6,045 nt of DNA, taken from SAR202 cluster bacterium. Lineage in GTDB: Bacteria; Chloroflexota; Dehalococcoidia; Lucifugimonadales; UBA826. Location: the NCBI GenBank assembly GCA_009392675.1, contig VFFY01000106.1, positions 1-6,045 on the forward strand, in the 5' to 3' direction. The position numbers were made by a program, and so were the translations under genes. Below, piece after piece: positions 1-6,045 of the stretch (the stretch's first letter is position 1; every line of letters starts with the position of its first letter). The notes below the pieces were generated by a model. That model was not told where the DNA came from. It saw nothing but the letters and a program-made list of their open reading frames with translations, and did not search any database.

Positions 1-23
1 TAATGTATTTATATGTGTAGGAA

Positions 24-60
24 ATATTATAATCCCGTATTGACCTAAGATATTGTAATC
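24..60 (+). repeat. 11-bp imperfect direct repeat in the aldolase leader
   Basis: ATATTATAATC at 24-34 recurs as ATATTGTAATC at 50-60, with one mismatch (A29 versus G55). The copies start 26 bp apart, about two and a half helical turns. The first copy contains the TATAAT at 28-33. Repeats around a promoter can be operator half-sites, but this DNA is AT-rich and chance is a real alternative. No regulator gene is adjacent. Confidence 0.3.
28..33 (+). promoter_or_regulatory. possible -10 promoter box upstream of the aldolase
   Basis: An exact TATAAT lies here, 92 bases before the aldolase start codon. No good -35 hexamer is visible at the right distance; the best candidate region (about 4-10) is poor. 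A TTGACC at 40-45 looks like a -35 box but has no convincing -10 at 16-19 bases. In AT-rich DNA a TATAAT can occur by chance, so this is only a weak promoter candidate. Confidence 0.25.
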
Positions 61-125
61 TCCCCTACATACGATCTTATTAATTTGCTTGCTGTAGCTA
101 AAAGTTAAGAAAAAGGTGGAAGTAT

Positions 126-926
126 ATGAGAATAAATGACGTTAGAAATGATCTGCTATCAGGCAAACCAGCTATAGGACCTTTTGTAGGGCTTCAAAGC
201 CCGAACGTAGCTGAATTGATGGGCAACGCTGGTTTTGACTTTGTTGTAGTGGAATCCGAACATAACGGAATTGAATCAGCCGAAATTGAACACATGTTAA
301 TGGCGATAGGAAACACCAATGCGGTGCCGATCGTCAGAATACCTTCTTTGCAACAGGTTTACATACAAAAAGCCTTAGATTTAGGGGCCTTGGGAATCGT
401 TGTTCCTGCGGTAAAAACTGCAGAGGAGGCTGCCGAAATTGTTTCGGCTACAAGGTTTCCACCGGACGGCAAGAGAAGTTGGGGCCCGTTGAGAGCATCC
501 AAATATACCTTTGATAATGAAGACTATTTGAAGAATGCAAACGATAACATTCTTGTGGTACTAATAATTGAAACCGTGGAGGCTGTTGAAAACCTTGAAG
601 AGATAGCTGCAGTTCCTGGGATTGACGTGTTGTTTCTTGGTCCCTGGGATATGTGCTTATCTCTCGGCTTGGACCCTCTTTTATTGCCTCACCGAGAAAT
701 AGACCAGATACTGGAAAAAATGGTTAAAACTTCGGCTCGTTTTGATGTGGTCGCTGGAGCGGGTGCATCTGTACCAGGGGATGTGTCAAAAAGGTTAAAT
801 CAAGGAGTTAAATTTCTGAGCTATGGCCCCGACTATGCCATGTTATCAGCAGCGGCGATTTCTGGAGTAGATGCATTTAAAAACTGGAGTAAGAGTAATG
901 ATAGAATCAATAACCGTACTAACTAA
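126..926 (+). CDS. HpcH/HpaI family class II aldolase (2-keto-3-deoxy-sugar acid or hydroxy-oxo-dioate aldolase type)
   Basis: A 266-residue protein, the usual length for this cytoplasmic, divalent-metal-dependent aldolase family, which reversibly splits hydroxy-oxo acids to pyruvate plus an aldehyde. It shows the family landmarks along a single TIM barrel: EHNG with the catalytic-base histidine His46, VRIP with pyruvate-binding Arg71, RFPPDGKRSWGP (110-121), IET with metal ligand Glu149, and GPWDMCLSLG with metal ligand Asp175. The usual acidic residue before the histidine motif is Glu (VVVESEH) rather than the more common Asp. In the RG-x-GP segment the Gly after Arg is Ser (KRSWGP). The ATG at 126 follows a good Shine-Dalgarno-like AAGGTGG at 113-119. 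Substrate cannot be told from sequence; 2-dehydro-3-deoxyglucarate, 4-hydroxy-2-oxoheptanedioate and similar substrates are all possible. The gene looks intact. It is followed by 199 bp of structured intergenic DNA, so it is probably transcribed separately from the transporter. Confidence 0.9.
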   Translation: MRINDVRNDLLSGKPAIGPFVGLQSPNVAELMGNAGFDFVVVESEHNGIESAEIEHMLMAIGNTNAVPIVRIPSLQQVYIQKALDLGALGIVVPAVKTAEEAAEIVSATRFPPDGKRSWGPLRASKYTFDNEDYLKNANDNILVVLIIETVEAVENLEEIAAVPGIDVLFLGPWDMCLSLGLDPLLLPHREIDQILEKMVKTSARFDVVAGAGASVPGDVSKRLNQGVKFLSYGPDYAMLSAAAISGVDAFKNWSKSNDRINNRTN

Positions 927-938
927 TATGAATAGTTT

Positions 939-1061
939 GTTTGTAAACTTGCGGTGCGATTTATATAAGTTCAAACGGGTCCGAACTGAACACCTGCGGT
1001 GACCTTTCTTTTGAATGAGAGTCTACCGTGGTTCGGGCCCCCTTTGAATCATTCCAGGGGG
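939..1061 (+). ncRNA. candidate structured RNA element (two long helices, three-way junction); family unknown
   Basis: Pairing was worked out by eye. Helix A pairs 939-943 with 972-976 and 946-950 with 967-971: ten pairs with a 2-base bulge and a 16-base loop. Immediately next to it, helix B pairs GGGTCCGAAC (977-986) with GTTCGGGCCC (1031-1040): ten pairs including one G-U, extendable by two G-U pairs. Inside B are two small hairpins, CACC/GGTG (991-994 with 998-1001) and CTTTC/GAGAG (1004-1008 with 1017-1021, one G-U), giving a three-way junction. A further hairpin CCCCCT/AGGGGG (1038-1043 with 1056-1061) shares 1038-1040 with B, so the two compete. The hairpin is not followed by a T run, so it is not a standard intrinsic terminator. 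It could be a leader element of the transporter, a small RNA, or a 3' end signal of the aldolase message. No known riboswitch core was recognised. Confidence 0.4.
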
Positions 1062-1125
1062 AAGACTAGACGTCAAAATCAGGTTGGTTTGTGCTAATTA
1101 ATCCATCTTTTCTCCAATCCATATA

Positions 1126-2361
1126 GTGAGTTTTTCAGAGACTTATCAGTCTTTAAAGAATCGAGATTTTCTTTTTTTATGGATAGGAATGCTTACCTTA
1201 ATGTTCGGAATGAACATGCAGATGCTAGTTAGGAGCTACTTTGTTTACGAACTTGAGAATTCTGGGATGCTCCTTGGAATAGTTAATGCAGGTTCGGCTA
1301 TACCTATGCTTACACTGGCGTTGGTTGGTGGTGTCATTGCTGATCGCCTTCACAAAAAACGAATAATTCAAGCCGGGCAGCTCTTGGCAGGTATCGTATC
1401 GCTGGTTGTTGCGATTTTAATTTTGACTGAGAATGTTACTTGGGTCCATTTGCTAATCGCATCAATTGTCCAAGGAGCAGTTTTCGCCTTTATGATGCCC
1501 GCTCGGCAAGCCTTAATTCCTCAAATGGTAGGACAGAAATTGATGTCAAATGCTGTGGCTCTGAACGCTGCTGCTATGAGTTTCAGCACTTTGGCCGCAC
1601 CTACTGCAGCTGGATTACTTTATGAATTCATTGGCCCTGGCAAAGTTTACTTGCTGATAACAGTTCTCAATTTCTCTTCGATCATATTCACTATGCTGAT
1701 AAAAAACAAAGGATACAGTGTGACCCCAAAGAACGGGTCAGCATCCGATTCCAATCGCCCTTCGGTTCTAATTAGCGATATGCTTCAGGGATTAAAATAT
1801 GTTCGTAACAATTCCTTCATTTTGATACTTCTCGCTATTGCTTTATCTACGACTATTTTAGCTCAGCCCTTTAGATTTATAATGCCAATTTTCATAGTAG
1901 ATATATATGGATTGAAAGCAGATTCGATGGGTTTACTGGTTTCTGTTATGGGGCTCGGGGCCCTAATGGGATCTATTTATATAGCCTCCCTTGGCAACAA
2001 ATTGCGTGGGAAAGTGCTACTTATCAGTTCGTATTTGTCAGGATTTAGTCTCCTCTTGATTGCCGCTGTACCATTGTATTTATTTGCTGCATTAATAATG
2101 CTTCCTTTAGGCCTAGGTGATGCAGGTCGTCGGTCCGTTAACATGGCCCTGATAATGGAGGAGGCTGAGGAAGAATACCGCGGGCGGGTGATGAGTATAT
2201 ATATGCTGAATTGGGGTTTAATGCCTCTGGGAGTACTGCCAGCAGGGCTTATGGCAGATTGGGTAGGTGGACAAGGCTCAATTGCAGTGTTAGCGGTCCT
2301 GTTGATACTTTTCACGGTTTGGATAACTTTTAAACACCCAGAGATTAGGCGGTACCAATAA
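1126..2361 (+). CDS. major facilitator superfamily transporter, MFS_3/EntS-like exporter type
   Basis: A 411-residue integral inner-membrane protein with about twelve hydrophobic helices. Approximate positions are 14-36, 46-72, 80-100, 104-124, 145-168, 173-194, then a hydrophilic cytoplasmic loop to about 228, and 230-258, 266-288, 296-316, 317-337, 355-376 and 383-402. The loop 2-3 motif A appears as GGVIADRLHKKR (68-79). PARQALIPQMV (125-135), SNAVALNAAAMSF (141-153) and YRGRVMSIYMLNWGLMPLG (351-369) are hallmarks of the MFS_3 branch, which includes EntS-like exporters. The substrate is unknown; proton-driven efflux of a small molecule is the family expectation. The start is taken as GTG at 1126, because an in-frame stop lies at 1099, no ATG or TTG occurs between, and the next Met (residue 22) would cut away the conserved NRDFLFLWIG start of helix 1. 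No clear Shine-Dalgarno precedes this GTG. The gene is complete and has no obvious functional link to its neighbours. Confidence 0.88.
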   Translation: MSFSETYQSLKNRDFLFLWIGMLTLMFGMNMQMLVRSYFVYELENSGMLLGIVNAGSAIPMLTLALVGGVIADRLHKKRIIQAGQLLAGIVSLVVAILILTENVTWVHLLIASIVQGAVFAFMMPARQALIPQMVGQKLMSNAVALNAAAMSFSTLAAPTAAGLLYEFIGPGKVYLLITVLNFSSIIFTMLIKNKGYSVTPKNGSASDSNRPSVLISDMLQGLKYVRNNSFILILLAIALSTTILAQPFRFIMPIFIVDIYGLKADSMGLLVSVMGLGALMGSIYIASLGNKLRGKVLLISSYLSGFSLLLIAAVPLYLFAALIMLPLGLGDAGRRSVNMALIMEEAEEEYRGRVMSIYMLNWGLMPLGVLPAGLMADWVGGQGSIAVLAVLLILFTVWITFKHPEIRRYQ

Positions 2362-2371
2362 ACGATAAAAT

Positions 2372-2391
2372 AGGATATTCGATGATATCCT
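2372..2391 (+). repeat. 7-bp inverted repeat between the transporter and fhs
   Basis: AGGATAT (2372-2378) pairs with ATATCCT (2385-2391) around a 6-base loop, starting 11 bases after the transporter stop. The stem is AT-rich and the following bases (TACTAATTG) are not a T run, so it is at best a weak terminator. It could equally be a message-end hairpin or an operator for fhs. Confidence 0.3.
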
Positions 2392-2434
2392 TACTAATTG
2401 CTGAAAATATTGTTAGATTTTTCAAGGTTGGACT

Positions 2435-4054
2435 ATGAAGTTAATAGAAAATGTTGCTAGCGAATTAGGAATCTCACCGGATGATCTCGTTCCATATGGT
2501 GCCTACAAGGCAAAACTGTCTTTGTCTGCAATTAAGAAAGAGCGAAGAGGCAAGCTGGTGGTAGTTACTGGTATTACCCCCACTCCGGCTGGAGAAGGAA
2601 AAACCACCACCGTAGTTGGTTTAACGCAGGCGTTGGGTAAGATGAAAAAAAATGTTGTTGCAACACTGAGGGAACCTTCTCTTGGCCCTATATTTGGGAT
2701 AAAGGGAGGCGGAACAGGAGGGGGAGCATCCAAAGTTGAGCCAGAAGATGAAGTGAATATCCATTTCACCGGTGACGCACATGCAGTAGGATCGGCTCAC
2801 AATTTACTCGTTGCTTTGACTGATAATGTCGCTCAAAGAAATAAAATTAAGGGATTTTCACCGCTGGGTGTCACTATCAGAAGAGTGACAGACGTGGAAG
2901 AGAGGTCGCTTAGAAGTGTGCTGACAGGTCTCGGCGGGAAAGCAAATGCTCCGCTCCGTGAGACAGGATTTGACATTGTCACCGCTTCCGAAGTGATGGC
3001 AATTTTGGCGCTGTCATCAAGTTTAGAAGATCTCAGAGAAAGGTTGAGCAAGATAGTCGTTGGATATAAGGATGACGGTACTCCGGTACAAGCGGAAGAG
3101 ATAAAAGCTGTTGGATCGATGATGTCTTTGTTGCGGTATGCTATTCAACCGAACATAGTACAAACTACCGAAGGTCAGCCGGTTTTCGTTCATACGGGTC
3201 CGTTCGGGAATATAGCTCATGGATGTTGTTCTGTGGTTTCAAACCAACTAGCCCTTGGTTATGCTGATTATGTCTTGACCGAAGCAGGGTTTGGAGCTGA
3301 TTTGGGGTTTGAGAAGTTCATGCATATAAAGGCACGGCTAAATGACCTAGAGCCTTCTGCTGCAGTTATTGTGGCGTCTGTTAGGGCCCTTAAATCGCAC
3401 GGTGGAGTTCCACTTCGCAGTTTGGATGCAGCTAACAAAGAAGCCCTGGTTAAGGGAATGTCTAATCTCAAACATCTAATTCGAGTGATAAAGAGTTTTA
3501 ACCTACCCGTAGTTGTTGCGGTTAATAGTTTTCCTACGGATGACTCGAAAGAGACAGAACTAGTCAGATCCCTTTCAATAGAGGCTGGCGCTGAGCATGC
3601 TGTTGTATCTAAAGTTTATGAAGATGGAGGAGAGGGCGGCCTTGATCTAGCAGATGCTGTTATTAAAGCCGCCGACGACTCTCCGGATTCAATTTCCTAT
3701 ATGTATGAATTGTCTGATTCTTTAGAGGAAAAAATCTCATCTTTAGCCACCAAGGTTTATAACGCAAGTGGAGTTAATTACACTCCCGTCGCGAGGCGAG
3801 CTTTAAGACAATTTGAAGAGAATGGATGGGGAGGTCTTCCAATATGTATGGCAAAAACACACCTGTCACTCTCACACAACCGATCATTGAAAGGCCTTCC
3901 CTCTGGTTATGACTTTAGAGTGTCTGATGCAAGAGCATCCGTCGGTGCCGGATTCATATACCCGATCGCGGGAAGTATCATGACAATGCCAGGATTGCCT
4001 GGAGAACCTAGGTCACTAGATGTGGACCCTTCTGGTAACATTCTTGGGCTATAG
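2435..4054 (+). CDS. fhs: formate-tetrahydrofolate ligase (10-formyl-THF synthetase)
   Basis: This cytoplasmic enzyme joins formate to tetrahydrofolate using ATP, giving 10-formyl-THF for purines, initiator fMet-tRNA and one-carbon or acetyl-CoA pathways. The 539 residues cover the whole family fold: LGISPDDLVPYGAYKAK at the N-terminus, P-loop TPTPAGEGKTTT (48-59), EPSLGPIFGIKGGGTGGG (80-97), HFTGDAHAVGSAHNLL (110-125), EAGFGADLGFEKF (283-295), VASVRALKSHGG (313-324), NSFPTD (364-369), GGEGGLDLAD (398-407), CMAKTHLSLS (471-480) and GAGFIYPIAGSIMTMPGLPGEP (504-525). It is slightly shorter than the usual roughly 555-560 residues, mainly at the extreme N-terminus and near the C-terminus, where it ends GL rather than GLF. 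Unusual points are Tyr395 where the family normally has the folate-stacking Trp (VYEDGG versus VWAKGG), and GGGTGGGAS instead of GGAAGGGY. The ATG at 2435 has AAGG at 2424-2427. It is followed after 51 bp by moeA, possibly as one unit. Confidence 0.96.
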   Translation: MKLIENVASELGISPDDLVPYGAYKAKLSLSAIKKERRGKLVVVTGITPTPAGEGKTTTVVGLTQALGKMKKNVVATLREPSLGPIFGIKGGGTGGGASKVEPEDEVNIHFTGDAHAVGSAHNLLVALTDNVAQRNKIKGFSPLGVTIRRVTDVEERSLRSVLTGLGGKANAPLRETGFDIVTASEVMAILALSSSLEDLRERLSKIVVGYKDDGTPVQAEEIKAVGSMMSLLRYAIQPNIVQTTEGQPVFVHTGPFGNIAHGCCSVVSNQLALGYADYVLTEAGFGADLGFEKFMHIKARLNDLEPSAAVIVASVRALKSHGGVPLRSLDAANKEALVKGMSNLKHLIRVIKSFNLPVVVAVNSFPTDDSKETELVRSLSIEAGAEHAVVSKVYEDGGEGGLDLADAVIKAADDSPDSISYMYELSDSLEEKISSLATKVYNASGVNYTPVARRALRQFEENGWGGLPICMAKTHLSLSHNRSLKGLPSGYDFRVSDARASVGAGFIYPIAGSIMTMPGLPGEPRSLDVDPSGNILGL

Positions 4055-4096
4055 AATTTAATCTGGGTTGGCAATGGCTTAATAGCTTGGTTAGAC

Positions 4097-4100
4097 GAGG
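4097..4100 (+). promoter_or_regulatory. ribosome-binding site that fixes the moeA start
   Basis: GAGG sits five bases before ATG at 4106. A TTG codon directly in front (4103-4105) is in frame but would lie only two bases from this site, so ATG 4106 is the better start. Confidence 0.6.
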
Positions 4101-4105
4101 TTTTG

Positions 4106-5335
4106 ATGGCTGATTTCTTCAATGTGATATCACCTCCGGATGCGATAGATTTGATGTCTGAAATGATATCTTCTGTTGGGTTTGAGACAGTCTACACGGA
4201 AGATGCTCTTGGTAGGACACTTGCGAAACGAGTCGTTAGTGAGGAGAATTCTCCATCTTTTAACAGATCTTCTATGGATGGCTATTCAGTAAGAGCTTCT
4301 GATACCTATGGGGCATCTGATGCACTTCCTGCATATCTTGAACTCGTGGGGGAAATACCTATGGGCAGCGAGGCATTTTTATCCTTGTCCCCTGGAGAGA
4401 CTGCCACTGCTTATACAGGGGGGATGTTGGCGAATAATGCTGACGCGGTGGTAATGGTGGAACACACAAAAATAACACCTACCGGCCTCCTGGAAGTTTA
4501 TAGACCTGTAGCATCGGGAGAGAACGTTATTATGGCCGGTGAAGACTTCCAAATTGGCGATTCCATACTGGCAGTTGGAAAAACAATTGGGCATGCGGAA
4601 TTGGGAGCGTTAATGTCTTTAGGGATAACATCTATCCAAGCTTATCGGACCCCGAAAGTAGCAGTTATATCTTCAGGAGACGAATTAGTTCCACCCAAAG
4701 AAAAGTTAACGGGAGGGATGATCCGGGATATTAATCTGTACACAATTGGAGCACTAGTTGAAGGCCTTAGTGCCTTACCCACCTTGTTTCCTAGAGTTCC
4801 AGATGAATTTGATGAGTTATTGGATGTCGGAAAAAGGGCAATAGAAGTCTCTGACATGGTTGTTTTCACGGCAGGTAGTTCAATAAGTTCTAGAGATCTT
4901 ACAGCACAAGTGATGAATAAAATGGGCTCCCCAGGGGTATTGATACATGGCTTATCTGTAAAACCTGGCAAACCTACAATTCTAGGATTTTCTGCTGGGA
5001 AGCCTATAATCGGTTTGCCGGGCAATCCGGTGTCTGCAATTACTATATTCAAGGCGGTTGTAGACCCTCTGTTACGGTTAATATCTGGTCAGAAAATATT
5101 TCCTGGTAACAAAATAGTTGAGGCTATTCTCAATTCTAATTTACCTTCAACTAGTGGTCGAACGGATTATGTCAGGATCCAGTTAAAAAATGAAAATGGT
5201 AAAACATTCGCTGTACCGGTACATGGAAAATCCAATCTAATTTCCACTATATTAGAGTCTGACGGATATGTTGAAATCGACTCTGAATCTTCCGGTGTAT
5301 ATAAAGACTCTCTTGTAGAGGTTTATTTAGATTAA
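4106..5335 (+). CDS. moeA: MoeA/Glp-type molybdopterin molybdenumtransferase (first of two)
   Basis: MoeA inserts molybdate (or tungstate) into adenylylated molybdopterin, the last step of basic molybdenum cofactor synthesis; it works in the cytoplasm as a dimer. The 409 residues span the normal four-domain length. Landmarks are SSMDGY (55-60; Asp58 matches E. coli Asp59), YTGGM (103-107; Thr104 matches Thr100), AGEDF (144-148; Asp147 matches Asp142), SSGDELVPP (189-197; Glu193 matches Glu188), GGMIRDINLYT (203-213), SSISSRDLTAQV (258-269), HGLSVKPGKP (281-290), GLPGNPVSA (303-311), and domain IV from about 330 with SGRTDYVRIQL (350-360) and GKSNLISTILESDGYVEI (374-391). Two motifs drift: the usual TGxxxPxGADAVV is TGGMLANNADAVV (104-116), losing Pro and Gly, and the usual SGGSS is TAGSS (255-259). 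Catalytic acids are kept, so activity is likely. The RDIN and SSRDLT forms place it in the Glp-like class seen in Archaea and Chloroflexota rather than close to E. coli MoeA. A second paralogue starts 15 bp downstream. Confidence 0.93.
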   Translation: MADFFNVISPPDAIDLMSEMISSVGFETVYTEDALGRTLAKRVVSEENSPSFNRSSMDGYSVRASDTYGASDALPAYLELVGEIPMGSEAFLSLSPGETATAYTGGMLANNADAVVMVEHTKITPTGLLEVYRPVASGENVIMAGEDFQIGDSILAVGKTIGHAELGALMSLGITSIQAYRTPKVAVISSGDELVPPKEKLTGGMIRDINLYTIGALVEGLSALPTLFPRVPDEFDELLDVGKRAIEVSDMVVFTAGSSISSRDLTAQVMNKMGSPGVLIHGLSVKPGKPTILGFSAGKPIIGLPGNPVSAITIFKAVVDPLLRLISGQKIFPGNKIVEAILNSNLPSTSGRTDYVRIQLKNENGKTFAVPVHGKSNLISTILESDGYVEIDSESSGVYKDSLVEVYLD

Positions 5336-5350
5336 ATATAAAGGCTAACA

Positions 5351-6045
5351 ATGTCGTCACAAGCCGATTTTGAGAGAAATTATTTTCTGAAAGATATTCC
5401 ACTTCAGATTGCTCAGGACAAATACCAAAATCATTTACTGGATATCGGTGCCCTTTTGAAAAACAAGACCGAAGTAATTTCCATCAAAGATTCTGTTGGA
5501 AGAGTTTCTAGTCAAGCTGTCTTCGCCAAGATATCTTCGCCCCATGTGACCACTTCTGCGATGGATGGCGTCGCTATAAAATATGAATCTTCGTTGGGAG
5601 CGACAGAAACAAGACCGATTAAACTCATTGAGGGGCCCGCTTTCCTATGGGTCGATACTGGAGATCCTGTACCTGAAGGCTTCGACTCTGTGATCATGAT
5701 TGAGGATCTGGAGAAATATTCTGCTAATGAAATCATTATTCGGAATCCTGTAGCCCCGTATCAGCATATTAGGAAGATTGCTGAAGATATTGCAGCCCCT
5801 GAATTGTTGTTACAACAGGGCGCCATAATTAGATCTTTAGACTTGGCTTGCCTTGGGGCGGCGGGCCTGTCAGATGTGAAAGTCAATATTCCGCCGAAGG
5901 TTTGCTTCATCCCGACTGGTACTGAATTAGTAAAAATTGGAGAAACTCCAGGACCAGGTCAGATAATTGAATTTAATTCCATTTTTCTATCGGCCCTAGT
6001 GGAAGATTGGGGAGCCGAAGCATCAGTGCTAAACCCGGTACCTGA
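5351..6045 (+). CDS. moeA: second MoeA paralogue, N-terminal part only; likely MoeA fused to a periplasmic-binding-protein-like domain
   Basis: The reading frame opens with ATG at 5351, preceded by AAAGG at 5340-5344, and stays open for 231 codons plus two bases to the window edge, so the C-terminus is missing. Visible MoeA landmarks are TTSAMDGVAI (67-76; Asp72 in the catalytic-site position), LGATETRPIKL (82-92), VDTGDPVPEGFDSVIMIED (101-119), HIRKIAEDIAAP (139-150), FIPTGTELVKIGE (186-198) and PGPGQIIEFNSIFLSALVEDWGAE (200-223). The N-terminal NYFLKDIPLQIAQDKY (10-25) and the IIEFNS form are typical of the longer archaeal and Chloroflexota proteins that carry a LysR-substrate-binding or PBP-like domain after MoeA. 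That domain would lie outside the window, so the fusion is a prediction. It is clearly distinct from the upstream MoeA, not a recent copy, and the two are probably translated from one message. Confidence 0.88.
   Translation, partial: MSSQADFERNYFLKDIPLQIAQDKYQNHLLDIGALLKNKTEVISIKDSVGRVSSQAVFAKISSPHVTTSAMDGVAIKYESSLGATETRPIKLIEGPAFLWVDTGDPVPEGFDSVIMIEDLEKYSANEIIIRNPVAPYQHIRKIAEDIAAPELLLQQGAIIRSLDLACLGAAGLSDVKVNIPPKVCFIPTGTELVKIGETPGPGQIIEFNSIFLSALVEDWGAEASVLNPVP

Noticed and set aside
40..45. TTGACC as a -35 box
   Set aside because: No acceptable -10 hexamer lies 16-19 bases downstream; the nearest TA-rich candidates are at the wrong spacing.
1029..1042. tRNA-like T-arm (GTGGTTCGGGCCCCC-like string)
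   Set aside because: The loop lacks the invariant A58 position, and no D-arm, anticodon arm or 7-bp acceptor stem fits around it; the strand is better used in the long helix with 977-986.
977..1061. ZTP (pfl) or THF riboswitch, tempting because fhs is nearby
   Set aside because: The conserved cores of these classes, such as the CCGCCUGGGCA-like part of the ZTP aptamer, are not present, and the element precedes the transporter rather than fhs.
1038..1062. intrinsic terminator after the aldolase
   Set aside because: The six-pair GC stem has a 12-base loop and is followed by AAGACTAGACG, not a T run.
1069..1074. GACGTC palindrome
   Set aside because: A six-base palindrome is expected by chance at this length, and no larger symmetric site surrounds it.
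1440..1625. 61-codon open frame on the + strand inside the transporter
   Set aside because: It lies wholly within the transporter gene in another frame, and its protein has no recognisable motif.
1977..2315. 112-codon open frame on the - strand inside the transporter, and similar antisense frames inside fhs and both moeA genes
   Set aside because: All lie opposite well-supported genes and have low-complexity or motif-free translations, as expected of antisense shadows.
4103..4105. TTG as the moeA start
   Set aside because: It is only two bases from the GAGG ribosome site and directly precedes a well-spaced ATG.

Overview
The window carries five protein genes, all on the + strand, with short gaps and no insertion sequence, CRISPR array, tRNA or rRNA visible. 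In order they are: an HpcH/HpaI-type class II aldolase (126-926), a 12-helix major facilitator transporter (1126-2361), formate-tetrahydrofolate ligase fhs (2435-4054), a MoeA/Glp molybdenum insertase (4106-5335), and the first 231 codons of a second, divergent MoeA paralogue that runs off the right edge (5351-6045). Base composition looks like low-to-mid 40s % G+C and is similar across the genes, so nothing marks a recently acquired block.

Organism: bacterial, by inference. The two MoeA proteins resemble the pairing common in Archaea and Chloroflexota. In that pairing a Glp-type MoeA has RDIN and SSRDLT-like motifs, and it sits next to a MoeA whose N-terminus (NYFLKDIPL...) is typical of proteins that continue into a periplasmic-binding-protein-like domain. 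The transporter and aldolase are of a style abundant in marine Chloroflexota (SAR202/Dehalococcoidia-like genomes). This placement is from remembered sequence style and was not tested by a search.

Layout: positions 1-125 hold a leader with a TATAAT box, an 11-bp imperfect direct repeat and a good ribosome-binding site for the aldolase. The 199-bp gap 927-1125 is the most striking non-coding stretch. It can fold into two adjacent 10-bp helices, one of them closing a three-way junction with two small hairpins, plus a competing GC-rich hairpin, and no known RNA family is recognised. The 73-bp gap 2362-2434 holds a 7-bp inverted repeat. The fhs-moeA gap is 51 bp and the moeA-moeA gap is 15 bp, so the last three genes may form one transcription unit.

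How the genes may work together: fhs makes 10-formyl-tetrahydrofolate from formate, and the MoeA proteins finish the molybdenum (or tungsten) cofactor. Linkage of the two would suit an organism using a Mo/W formate dehydrogenase or other molybdoenzymes in one-carbon metabolism. No such enzyme is in this window, so this is inference only. The aldolase and transporter could serve uptake or cleavage of a small organic acid, but nothing ties them to the downstream genes. I found no convincing new multi-gene system; the structured intergenic RNA is the best candidate for something undescribed.
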